From the NCBI GenBank assembly GCA_029266795.1, contig JAQSWE010000098.1:1-8571 (forward strand): 8,571 nucleotides of DNA, in the 5' to 3' direction. The position numbers were made by a program, and so were the translations under genes. Source of the stretch: Alphaproteobacteria bacterium. Its GTDB lineage: Bacteria > Pseudomonadota > Alphaproteobacteria > Micavibrionales > UBA2020. Below are positions 1 through 7,253 of this stretch, piece by piece; the stretch's first letter is position 1, and each line of letters starts with the position of its first letter. The notes under the pieces are model-generated. The model had not been told where the DNA came from and ran no database searches. It worked only from the letters and a program-made list of their open reading frames with translations.

Positions 1-323
1 TCGAGCCCCAGCTGCGCGAAAGTACCCTCCACATCCAGCGCCTGAATTTCTTCCCGCGTCCTGCCCGCAAAGATAGCGACCAGCACGGCGATCAGCCCCT
101 TGACGATCTGCGCGTCGCTGTCGGCTGTCAGCGTCAGCCGATCTGACGCGTCCCAGCCCATCACCAGCCAGACCTGGCTCATGCAGCCCCGCACCTTGGA
201 ATGCTCGGTTTTCAGGGAATCGTCCATCACCGGCAGGTCGTTCCCGAGGCCGATCAGGTATTTGTACCTGTCCTCCCAGTCGTCCAGCGCGTCAAAGTTA
301 TCCACAAGGTCTTCTATAGACAT
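1..323 (-). CDS. sufE: SufE family Fe-S cluster assembly sulfur acceptor (3' end outside window)
   Basis: SufE accepts persulfide sulfur from the cysteine desulfurase SufS on one conserved cysteine and passes it to the SufBCD scaffold in the cytoplasm. Read on the minus strand from the ATG at 323, about 107 codons are present. The protein begins MSIEDLVDNFDALDDWEDRY, then YLIGLGNDLP, a typical SufE N-terminus. The active-site region follows as KVRGCMSQVWL, with the catalytic Cys at residue 47 (Cys51 in E. coli SufE). Family members are usually about 140 aa, so roughly 30 C-terminal residues lie beyond base 1. Only a weak AAAGG lies about 12 nt before the start. The gene diverges from clpX with about 200 bp between them, and no sufS or sufBCD gene is visible. 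The family call rests on the seen motif; the partnership with Suf proteins is family knowledge. Confidence 0.92.
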   Translation of the reverse strand, partial: MSIEDLVDNFDALDDWEDRYKYLIGLGNDLPVMDDSLKTEHSKVRGCMSQVWLVMGWDASDRLTLTADSDAQIVKGLIAVLVAIFAGRTREEIQALDVEGTFAQLGL

Positions 324-373
324 ATTCCGGCTAAGCCTTTATTAATGCTATCCGGTGTTAAAATAGGGTGAAA

Positions 374-389
374 ATGGCACGAATGCCAT
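374..389. repeat. Short inverted repeat in the sufE-clpX intergenic region
   Basis: ATGGCA and TGCCAT form perfect 6-bp arms around a CGAA loop. It lies about 50 bp before the sufE start and about 130 bp before clpX. It could be a small operator or simply chance. There is no T-tract, so it is not a terminator. Confidence 0.3.
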
Positions 390-437
390 AGTAAAGCGTT
401 TATCCACACCTACAGTTAAATCATTGATCAAACACGG

Positions 438-467
438 TTGGCAAACAGCGAACAGGTGTTCTATCTT
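438..467 (+). promoter_or_regulatory. Candidate sigma70-type promoter for clpX
   Basis: TTGGCA (438-443, 5/6 to the -35 consensus) and TATCTT (462-467, 4/6 to the -10) are separated by 18 bp. This would give a leader of roughly 50 nt before the clpX ATG at 522. No convincing sigma32 pair was found, although clpX is heat-inducible in some bacteria. No equally good promoter for the divergent sufE was found. Confidence 0.35.
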
Positions 468-521
468 AGAGGAATATAAGGGTCGCCAAACGGCCCATTC
501 AGGTAAAGAAGGGAATATAGG

Positions 522-1859
<1,338 letters not shown>

Positions 1860-1881
1860 TCGCTTCTCCCTTCCAAGGATC

Positions 1882-1915
1882 AAAGGCCGCCCCGCAAGGA
1901 GCGGCCTTTTTCTTT
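1882..1915 (+). terminator. Intrinsic terminator of clpX
   Basis: A perfect 9-bp GC-rich stem, AAAGGCCGC (1882-1890) with GCGGCCTTT (1901-1909), encloses a 10-nt loop and runs into a T-rich tract (1907-1915). It starts 22 bp after the clpX stop codon and separates clpX from the ankyrin unit. Confidence 0.9.
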
Positions 1916-1948
1916 GCTGCCCCGCACAAGCACCCCCCCTTTGCACAT

Positions 1949-1977
1949 TTGACATTTATGACAATCGGCATTATAGT
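1949..1977 (+). promoter_or_regulatory. Strong sigma70-type promoter upstream of the small ankyrin gene
   Basis: TTGACA (1949-1954) is a perfect -35 box, followed after 17 bp by TATAGT (1972-1977, 5/6). Transcription would begin near 1984 and give a leader of about 125 nt before the ATG at 2110. The leader (about 1984-2109) holds a CCGCAC/GTGCGG hairpin (2045-2067) and a weak 24-codon ORF (2011-2085) without a good ribosome site. No known riboswitch was recognised. Confidence 0.65.
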
Positions 1978-2099
1978 CGGTCATTCGGTGAACGGAAATC
2001 CGTCATCAAAATGCAAATCACCCGACCTGCACAGTATAGCCCTGCCGCACCGCCTTGCCGTGTGCGGACAATAAAACGGGCCTAAACGACAGGCATAAT

Positions 2100-2104
2100 G
2101 GAGG
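2100..2104 (+). promoter_or_regulatory. Shine-Dalgarno site that decides the ankyrin gene start
   Basis: GGAGG overlaps the first in-frame ATG (2098) and lies only 2 nt before the second (2107). It is 5 nt before the third (2110). This spacing favours the ATG at 2110 as the real start. Confidence 0.65.
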
Positions 2105-2109
2105 ACATG

Positions 2110-2487
2110 ATGAAACCTGAATTCAAGAAATGCGCCGATAACGACACGCCGCTGCTGGTTGCCCTGCGCAAGGGCCATGACGAAGCAGCGGTCATACTGC
2201 TAAATGCGGGCGCGAACCCGAATGCGGTCAACAGCAAAGGCCAGATACCGCTGATGTTGGCCGTCGATAACGCCGATCCCATCATGGTCGACAAGCTGCT
2301 GCGCGCGGGCGCACTGATCGACAACCCGCAGGTCGCCAACAGCCGCCAGAACCTGTTTACGCTGGCAAAGGGCTGGCACAACACCGACGCAGAAACCGAA
2401 GAAAAATTCGCATCGATCCGCGAACTTCTCGACCGCGCATCGCCCGCGCAGGTAACGTCATTTCCAGCGCAGCCTCTGAAACTGTAA
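2110..2487 (+). CDS. Small ankyrin-repeat protein
   Basis: This is a 125-aa protein (129 aa if the ATG at 2098 is used). Two ankyrin repeats are readable: DTPLLVALRKGHDEAAVILLNAGANPN (from residue 12) and KGQIPLMLAVDNADPIMVDKLLRAGALID (from residue 43). They carry the usual TPL-type turn and LLxAGAxxN helix-loop signature. No signal peptide, membrane segment or enzymatic domain is seen, so a cytoplasmic protein-binding role is likely, but the partner is unknown. About 45 C-terminal residues lack clear repeats. The gene is alone on the plus strand between a strong promoter and a two-way terminator. It converges on a second ankyrin gene at 2738-3469, to which it may be a distant relative. Function cannot be given beyond the fold. 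Confidence 0.85.
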   Translation: MKPEFKKCADNDTPLLVALRKGHDEAAVILLNAGANPNAVNSKGQIPLMLAVDNADPIMVDKLLRAGALIDNPQVANSRQNLFTLAKGWHNTDAETEEKFASIRELLDRASPAQVTSFPAQPLKL

Positions 2488-2512
2488 GCGCCGCGCAAGA
2501 CGAAAAAAGAAA

Positions 2513-2543
2513 AACCCCGCCGCATAAAAATGCTGGCGGGGTT
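2513..2543. terminator. Bidirectional intrinsic terminator between convergent units
   Basis: AACCCCGCC (2513-2521) pairs perfectly with GGCGGGGTT (2535-2543). An inner GCAT/ATGC extends the stem with one bulged base. On the plus strand the stem is followed by TTCTTCTTT. On the minus strand it is followed by an even better T-tract, because the plus strand has an A-rich run at 2502-2514. It ends the small ankyrin gene on plus and the 24-aa small ORF on minus. Confidence 0.9.
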
Positions 2544-2561
2544 CTTCTTTGCTACGAAGTC

Positions 2562-2636
2562 TTAAGGCTTCGGTGCTGCCGGCTTGGGCGCTTTGGGCGC
2601 TTGTTGCGTGGGCTTTTGTTGGGTAGGACCAGCCAT
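2562..2636 (-). CDS. 24-aa Pro/Ala/Lys-rich small protein
   Basis: This is a short ORF on the minus strand, from ATG at 2636 to TAA at 2562. The peptide begins MAGPTQQKPTQQAPK and ends PKPAAPKP. It contains only M, A, G, P, T, Q and K, has no acidic or aromatic residue, and is predicted basic and disordered. Support for translation is strong for its size: AAGGAGG (2643-2649) lies 6 nt before the ATG and is preceded by an A-rich stretch. Support for transcription is the terminator 19 bp after the stop, which has its better T-tract on this strand. It lies 101 bp downstream of the second ankyrin gene on the same strand, so it may be co-transcribed with it. I do not recognise the peptide. The Pro/Ala/Lys composition resembles linker or nucleic-acid-binding tails, but that is only an impression. 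Confidence 0.62.
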   Translation of the reverse strand: MAGPTQQKPTQQAPKAPKPAAPKP

Positions 2637-2642
2637 TGTATG

Positions 2643-2649
2643 CCTCCTT
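2643..2649 (-). promoter_or_regulatory. Consensus Shine-Dalgarno site of the 24-aa small ORF
   Basis: Read on minus, AAGGAGG is followed by a 6-nt spacer and ATG. It is the best-matching ribosome site in this window and faces no other reading frame of useful length, which is the main reason to believe in the small ORF. Confidence 0.65.
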
Positions 2650-2668
2650 GGTTTTTTTGTTTTGTGTA

Positions 2669-2701
2669 AGCCTATTCAGGCTACGCCCGTCACGATGGGC
2701 G
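2669..2701. repeat. Two small hairpins between the ankyrin gene and the small ORF
   Basis: AGCCT/AGGCT (2669-2682, 4-nt loop) is followed directly by CGCCC/GGGCG (2684-2701). GGCTAC occurs at 2679 and again at 2701. Neither hairpin is followed by a T-tract on minus, so they do not look like terminators. They could be processing or stability elements in a shared transcript. Confidence 0.35.
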
Positions 2702-2737
2702 GCTACAAAAACTTTCGTCGGTACAGGAGGTCAAGAA

Positions 2738-3469
2738 TTACAGGCCTGAAATCTTTGCGACTATTATTGCGACGATTTTTGCATAATCGTTTTTCCGCTG
2801 CGGTGAGAACGATTGATCTGACGTGAGTCGCGCGAAAGCGACTCCGGCGGCATCGAGTCCCGCCGCATAAACAATCTTCTGCCCGTTATAGGTCGCCACA
2901 TATTCCTCGGTCGTGCGGATGCAGGCCGCCGCGAAATCGTAATGCCAGATAAACGCTTCGACCGCCTTCACGCGCCCCATCGCGGCAGCGGCCGTGACCG
3001 GCGTCCAGCCGCTGGCATTGGCAACATCGGGCTTCATCCCCGCCTCCACCGCCTGCCGCAGTTGTTCCTCGATCTCGTCATCGCGCGACCACTTCGCCAT
3101 ATATTGCGCGAGCGTGGAGCCATGGGAGCCCGAGCGGTCATTGAGCCCCTTCCCGCGCTTCATCAAGGCCTGCTCCAGCCAGTGATTGGTCAGCAGCCGC
3201 CCCGTGACCGGCGCATTGGCCGCCGCGATATTGAACGGTGTATCGCCGGCGCTGTTGGTTTGATGCGTATCAGCACCCGCCTGCAGCAGCATGTTGACGA
3301 TGTCTTCCACATCATGCCCCCCGCTCTCGGCGGCGGCGGCGTAATGCAGAACCGTCCAGCCTTTATCATCCGCAAGGTTCACATCCTGCGGCGACGCGGC
3401 GAGCCAGTCGCCGACGGCGTGAAAAGAATGTTGTGCGGCTTGCGCCAGGATTTCAGTTGAAGTGATCAA
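2738..3469 (-). CDS. Ankyrin-repeat protein, TTG start
   Basis: This is a 243-aa protein. Ankyrin repeats are seen at about residues 36-68 (KGWTVLHYAAAAE through LLQAGADTHQTN), 74-100 (AGDTPFNIAAANAP), a degenerate unit near 117-151 (GSTLAQYMA through AVEAGMKPDVAN), and 153-180 (SGWTPVTAAAAMGRVKAVEAF). The last 60 residues have no clear repeat. No signal peptide or membrane helix is seen. The only possible start before upstream in-frame stops is TTG at 3469, with just a poor GGGG 4-7 nt upstream. This suggests weak initiation, or translation dependent on the upstream puuA-like gene. The gene lies downstream of that gene on the same strand, separated by the inverted REP-like pair. Such proteins usually bind other proteins; the target is unknown. 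Confidence 0.86.
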   Translation of the reverse strand: MITSTEILAQAAQHSFHAVGDWLAASPQDVNLADDKGWTVLHYAAAAESGGHDVEDIVNMLLQAGADTHQTNSAGDTPFNIAAANAPVTGRLLTNHWLEQALMKRGKGLNDRSGSHGSTLAQYMAKWSRDDEIEEQLRQAVEAGMKPDVANASGWTPVTAAAAMGRVKAVEAFIWHYDFAAACIRTTEEYVATYNGQKIVYAAGLDAAGVAFARLTSDQSFSPQRKNDYAKIVAIIVAKISGL

Positions 3470-3483
3470 GCAACCCCAGAAAC

Positions 3484-3584
3484 TGTCATGCCAGCGAAGG
3501 CTGGCATCTCCCTATCATAACAACAGTACTGCGGCACGGACAGACGTTATAAATCAGGAGATGCCAGCCTACGCTGGCATGACA
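3484..3584. repeat. Pair of inverted REP-like palindromic repeats
   Basis: Two 28-bp units face each other. TGTCATGCCAGC... (3484-3511) and its reverse complement (3557-3584) match at 27 of 28 positions, with the one difference in the central loop. Each unit is itself a hairpin: ATGCCAGC and GCTGGCAT (3488-3507; equivalent arms 3561-3580) around 4 nt. A 45-bp spacer separates them. The layout is that of a REP doublet or a small non-autonomous element, placed between two genes where such repeats normally sit. In RNA from the minus strand it would fold strongly just after the puuA-like stop codon, which could protect the upstream mRNA or reduce read-through into the ankyrin gene. Confidence 0.85.
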
Positions 3585-3591
3585 ACGATTA

Positions 3592-4941
3592 TTACACGTT
3601 CAATAACAAGTTCTCCCGCTCCCATGACGAGATCACGGTGTTGTAGGCCTTGTATTCGGCTTCCTTGATCGCGCAATAGGTTTTAACGAAACGTTCGCCG
3701 AGGAGGTTGGAGAGCGGCTTGCAGGACTTGAATTTCTTCAAAGCGTCGGTCAGCGAACCGGGGAGCGTGTGGCCTTTTTTATAGGCGCTGCCCTTGATCT
3801 GTTCAGACGGTTCGATTTCCTCGATCATGCCGAGCAATCCGCAGGCGAGCGTGGAGGCGATGGTGAGATACGGGTTGCCATCCGCGCCCGGCAGGCGGTT
3901 TTCGATGCGGCGGTTTTCAGGCTTGGAAACCGGAATGCGCAGGCCCGCGGTGCGGTTGTCAACGCCCCATTCGACGTTGATGGGGCTGTCGGTTTCCTTG
4001 TGGCCGAAGCGGCGGTAGGAGTTCACGTTTGGCGCGAACAGCGGAATAGCGTAAGGCAGGTAACGCTGCAAGCCGCCGACATAATGGCGGAGCAGCTGGC
4101 TGTCATTGCCGGCATCGGTTGCGAAAATGTTCTTGCCGGTTTTCTTGCTGACGACCGACTGGTGGATGTGCATCGCGGAGCCCGGTTCCGTCTGCATCGG
4201 CTGCGCCATGAAGGTCGCATAGACGCCGTGACGGATCGCGACTTCGCGCGAGGTGCGCTTGAACAGGAAGGCTTGGTCGGCCAGTTCCACGGGGTCGCCG
4301 TGGTTGAAGTTGACCTCGATCTGCGCCGCGCCCGCTTCGTGCGACAGCGTGTCGATGTCGATGTTCTGCTTTTCGCAATAATCATAGACGTCTTCGAACA
4401 CCGGATCGAATTCGTTGACGGCGTCGATGCCGTAGGCCTGACGGCCGATTTCCTGACGGCCAGTGCGGCCGACGGGCGGCTGCAGGGGAATGTCGGGATC
4501 GGTGTTGACGGCGACGAGGTAGAATTCAAGCTCAGGCGCCACAACCGGCACCCAGCCGCGCTTGTCGTATTCTTTCACGATCATCTTGAGCAGCTGGCGG
4601 GAGGACAGCGGCACAGGCGTGTCGTCTGAATAGAAGGCGTCGCAGATAATCTGCGCGGTCGGCTCCTGATACCACGGCACGAAACGCACGGTCGATTCAT
4701 CGGGGGTCAGGTAAACGTCGCCATAAGTCGGGCTGATGTGTTCGTCGAGGTCGTCTGGATAGTTACCCGTGACCGTCTGCGCGAACACCGATTCCGGCAA
4801 AGGCATGCCGCGTTCCCGCAGGATGCGGAGCAGCTTGTCGGCAGGGATAATCTTCCCCCGCGCGATGCCGGCCATGTCGGGGACAAGGCATTCCACCTCG
4901 GTAATCTTGTGTTCCCGGATGAATTCTTCTAGCTTGTCCAT
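3592..4941 (-). CDS. puuA: Glutamine synthetase family protein, gamma-glutamylputrescine synthetase-like
   Basis: PuuA-type enzymes use ATP to join glutamate to an amine such as putrescine, the first step of gamma-glutamylated polyamine breakdown. The 449-aa protein has the GS fold throughout: an N-terminal beta-grasp region with DMAGIARGK (22-30), metal ligands in APELEFYL (Glu137, Glu139), HEAGAAQIEVNF (Glu202, Glu209), MHIH (His258, His260), then NRTAGLRIP and ENRLPGADGNPYL. The adenylylation-loop motif NLYDLP of ordinary GlnA is absent, as in PuuA-like enzymes. The ATG at 4941 has AGGAG 6 nt upstream. The divergent neighbour is a PuuB-like oxidase, which supports the amine pathway over glutamine synthesis. 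The exact amine (putrescine, ethanolamine, isopropylamine or another) cannot be read from the sequence. Confidence 0.93.
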   Translation of the reverse strand: MDKLEEFIREHKITEVECLVPDMAGIARGKIIPADKLLRILRERGMPLPESVFAQTVTGNYPDDLDEHISPTYGDVYLTPDESTVRFVPWYQEPTAQIICDAFYSDDTPVPLSSRQLLKMIVKEYDKRGWVPVVAPELEFYLVAVNTDPDIPLQPPVGRTGRQEIGRQAYGIDAVNEFDPVFEDVYDYCEKQNIDIDTLSHEAGAAQIEVNFNHGDPVELADQAFLFKRTSREVAIRHGVYATFMAQPMQTEPGSAMHIHQSVVSKKTGKNIFATDAGNDSQLLRHYVGGLQRYLPYAIPLFAPNVNSYRRFGHKETDSPINVEWGVDNRTAGLRIPVSKPENRRIENRLPGADGNPYLTIASTLACGLLGMIEEIEPSEQIKGSAYKKGHTLPGSLTDALKKFKSCKPLSNLLGERFVKTYCAIKEAEYKAYNTVISSWERENLLLNV

Positions 4942-4967
4942 GAAAGGCTCCTGAGGGTTACATAATT

Positions 4968-6266
4968 TTGAGCAACATCGCCGATAATTCCGCCCGTTTT
5001 CGCACCGTTTGGTATCAAATATCGGCGAATGCGCATGCCGAGACTCTAGGTTCTCTGCAAGAGCCCGTCAACTGCGACATTTGTGTAATTGGAGGCGGTT
5101 TTTCGGGACTTTCAGCAGCTTTTGAGCTCAGTTTACGCGGATTTTCAGTCATTATTCTGGAAAGTAACAAAATAGCCTATTCCGCCTCCGGCAAGAACGG
5201 CGGCCAGATGCAGCGCGGCTTCCCGAAATCACCGAAATACCTGATCGACAAATACGGCAAGGCGGATGCAAAGCTGATGAGCGACGTGACGGTCGAGGGC
5301 ATCGGCCTGATCAAGCAGCGCATTGCCGACTTTAATATAGACTGCGCTTTCAAGCCGGGTGTGCTGGTCACGGCCTATCAACCCGGCCAGTTGACCGACC
5401 TGAGAGACGACAGCGCAGGCTGGGCGGAACTTGGCTATCCCGAAATGCGCATCCTCGATGCCGCCGAAACGAGAGAGCTCGTCCATGTCCCACAATATAT
5501 AGGTGGCCAGCTGGACGAGGTCGGCGGGCATTTCCATCCCTATAATTACGCGCAAGGCCTCGCCCGCGCTGCGGTCGCCAAAGGCTGCCGCATATATGAG
5601 GACAGCCGTGCGATCGAGATTATCCATGGCGACACGCCGAAAGTGCGCACAGCCAAGGGCGAAGTGACCGCGAAATACGTCATTCTCGGCGGCGCGATCA
5701 AGGCGAAAGGCACGGAAGCCCTCACCCGCCGCTCGATCACTGCCGCCGCGCATGTGATTGCGACCGAACCGCTTACGGAAGAACTGGCGAAAAGCATCAT
5801 GAGCCGCAAGGTCGCAGTTTCCGATGCGCGCTTCATCATGGATTACTACCGCCTGTCGGAAGACAATCGTTTGCTGTTCGGTGGCAACTGCAATTACAGC
5901 GACATGGATATGCCGGGCGAAGACAAGCGGCTGCGCGACCGCATGCTGAAAATCTTCCCGCAACTCGCGCAGACGAAGATCGACCATTGCTGGTACGGTC
6001 CGCTGGAATTCACCATCAACCGGTTGCCGGGCCTCGGGCGGCTGTCGAAGAATGTGTATTATGCACATGGCTTCGGCGGTCAGGGTGTGGTCGCGACCAA
6101 TATCCTCGGCAAGGTCGTGGCGGAGGCGGTGGCGGGACAGGCGGAACGGTTCGATGTATTTGCCCGCGTCAAGCATCAGGATTTCCCCGGCGGAAACTGG
6201 CTCAAACGCCCGCTTTTCGTACTGGGCATGAGCTGGTACCGGATGCGTGACGCGCTGGCCGGCTAG
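4968..6266 (+). CDS. puuB: FAD-dependent oxidoreductase, gamma-glutamylputrescine oxidase-like
   Basis: PuuB-type flavoenzymes of the DadA/DAO family oxidise the gamma-glutamylated amine to an aldehyde, releasing ammonia and hydrogen peroxide. The 432-aa protein has the FAD dinucleotide motif GGGFSG (42-47), the acidic end of strand 2 at Glu65, and SGKNGGQ (74-80), typical of PuuB/OrdL relatives. It also has the C-terminal HGFGGQG flavin-contact segment (367-373). The N-terminus RTVWYQISANAH resembles the SYYAASAN region of PuuB, so the start is placed upstream at TTG 4968, with GAGGG 10 nt before it. An in-frame stop at 4941-4943 prevents further extension and no ATG lies nearby. It diverges from the puuA-like gene with 26 bp between starts. 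Its first 200 bp are lower in GC than the rest. Confidence 0.92.
   Translation: MSNIADNSARFRTVWYQISANAHAETLGSLQEPVNCDICVIGGGFSGLSAAFELSLRGFSVIILESNKIAYSASGKNGGQMQRGFPKSPKYLIDKYGKADAKLMSDVTVEGIGLIKQRIADFNIDCAFKPGVLVTAYQPGQLTDLRDDSAGWAELGYPEMRILDAAETRELVHVPQYIGGQLDEVGGHFHPYNYAQGLARAAVAKGCRIYEDSRAIEIIHGDTPKVRTAKGEVTAKYVILGGAIKAKGTEALTRRSITAAAHVIATEPLTEELAKSIMSRKVAVSDARFIMDYYRLSEDNRLLFGGNCNYSDMDMPGEDKRLRDRMLKIFPQLAQTKIDHCWYGPLEFTINRLPGLGRLSKNVYYAHGFGGQGVVATNILGKVVAEAVAGQAERFDVFARVKHQDFPGGNWLKRPLFVLGMSWYRMRDALAG
5043..5071 (-). promoter_or_regulatory. Candidate promoter of the puuA-like gene inside puuB
   Basis: Read on minus, TTGACG (5066-5071, 5/6) and TAGAGT (5043-5048, 4/6) are 17 bp apart. 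Transcription would start near 5036 and give a leader of about 95 nt before the ATG at 4941. The 26-bp gap between the two divergent starts is filled by their ribosome sites, so at least one promoter must lie inside the opposite gene, and this is the best match found. No equally good plus-strand promoter for puuB was found in the start of the puuA-like gene. Confidence 0.42.
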
Positions 6267-6288
6267 CGATTAATTTTCTTTTTACTTT
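6253..6288 (+). terminator. Possible weak terminator overlapping the puuB stop codon
   Basis: CGCTGG (6253-6258) and CTAGCG (6263-6268) form a 6-bp stem with one G-U pair and a CCGG loop. A T-rich stretch follows to 6289 (TTTTCTTTTT). The stem includes the TAG stop. It is short, so termination may be partial, with some read-through into the DHH gene. Confidence 0.45.
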
Positions 6289-6320
6289 TCAACGGTATGG
6301 TTATGAGACAGGGGTAAACT

Positions 6321-7253
6321 ATGTCCGATAAATACCGTCTTATCACCCGCGCCGACCTCGATGGCATCGCCTGCGCCGTTCTCTTGAAAGAGCTCGGCAT
6401 GGTCGACGATATCAAATTCGCGCATCCGAAAGACATGCAGCACGGGCTGATCCCCGTGACGGATAAGGACATCATCGCAAACCTGCCCTATAACGCCGCC
6501 GCGCATTTATGCTTCGACCATCACGCGAGCGAGGGCGAGCGCAACAAGGAAAAACCCGCGAACCTGATCCTCGACACCGCAGCGCCCTCCGCCGCGCAAG
6601 TCATCTTTCGCCATTACGGCGGCCGTGAAAAATTCCCGCATGTATCGCAGGAAATGCTGGATGCGACGGACAAGATTGATTCAGCCGATGTATCGCAGGC
6701 CGACATCCTCGACCCCAAGGGCTGGGTTCTGCTGGGCTTTATCATGGATAACCGCACGGGCCTTGGCCGCTACAAGGAATTCCGCATCAATAACTTTCAA
6801 TTGATGTATGACCTGATCGAGATCCTGCGCAAGGAAAGCGACATCAACGATATCCTCCGCCTGCAGGATGTGGCCGAGCGCGTGCGCATGTATGCCGAGC
6901 ATAGCAAGCTCGCCCGCCACCAGATCATGAAATGCGCGCAGGTCGAAAAAAACCTCGTCATCCTCGATTACCGTTACGAGAAAGAGCTCTACACCACCAA
7001 CCGCTTCACCGTGTATGCACTATTCCCGAAAGCGAATATGTCGATGCATATCCTGCCGGGCGATGACGGCAAGGCGACCGTTTTTGCTGTCGGCAAATCG
7101 GTGCTCAACCGCACCTCGCCGCTCGATGTCGGCGCGCTGATGCTCGAATACGGCGGCGGCGGCCACAAGGCCGTCGGCACCTGCCAGGTCGAGGTCGCGA
7201 AATCCGAACAGGTGCGCAAAGAGCTGATCGAGAAGATCACTACTGCCGGCTGA
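6321..7253 (+). CDS. DHH/DHHA1 family phosphoesterase (exopolyphosphatase-like)
   Basis: DHH proteins are Mn-dependent phosphoesterases, including RecJ, NrnA (nanoRNase/pAp phosphatase) and PPX1-type polyphosphatases. The 310-aa protein has motif I TRADLDGIA (metal Asp12, Asp14), the signature DHH at 66-68 in CFDHHASEG, a third acidic cluster DATDKIDSAD (114-123), and the C-terminal DHHA1 glycine motif GGGGHKAVG (278-286). Length fits the stand-alone two-domain enzymes and not RecJ. No signal peptide is seen, so it is cytoplasmic. The start ATG has AGGGG 6 nt upstream. It follows the puuB-like gene by 54 bp with a weak terminator between, so it may be its own unit or receive read-through. Similar alphaproteobacterial proteins are often labelled exopolyphosphatase; whether the substrate is polyphosphate, short RNA or a nucleotide cannot be decided here. 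Confidence 0.9.
   Translation: MSDKYRLITRADLDGIACAVLLKELGMVDDIKFAHPKDMQHGLIPVTDKDIIANLPYNAAAHLCFDHHASEGERNKEKPANLILDTAAPSAAQVIFRHYGGREKFPHVSQEMLDATDKIDSADVSQADILDPKGWVLLGFIMDNRTGLGRYKEFRINNFQLMYDLIEILRKESDINDILRLQDVAERVRMYAEHSKLARHQIMKCAQVEKNLVILDYRYEKELYTTNRFTVYALFPKANMSMHILPGDDGKATVFAVGKSVLNRTSPLDVGALMLEYGGGGHKAVGTCQVEVAKSEQVRKELIEKITTAG

Noticed and set aside
373..390. Sigma54-like TGGCACG in the sufE-clpX gap
   Set aside because: The GG and the next GC are only 7 nt apart; a sigma54 promoter needs about 10, and no TTGC box is in place.
2011..2085. 24-codon ORF in the ankyrin leader as a real gene
   Set aside because: Its nearest purine-rich site (GGAA) is about 13 nt away, and no independent signal supports translation. 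It is kept only as a remark under the leader finding.
2584..2826. 80-codon plus-strand ORF starting MGALGACCVG
   Set aside because: It overlaps the 24-aa small ORF and the end of the ankyrin gene on the other strand, has no ribosome site and an unlikely composition.
3484..3584. Inverted repeats as ends of an insertion sequence or CRISPR
   Set aside because: Only 45 bp lie between the units, with no coding capacity, and there are only two copies. A REP-type doublet explains it better.
3769..4629. A 286-codon open frame antisense to the puuA-like gene, and a 315-codon one antisense to puuB (5229-6176)
   Set aside because: Both are shadows of well-conserved enzymes on the other strand and show no recognisable motifs or ribosome sites.
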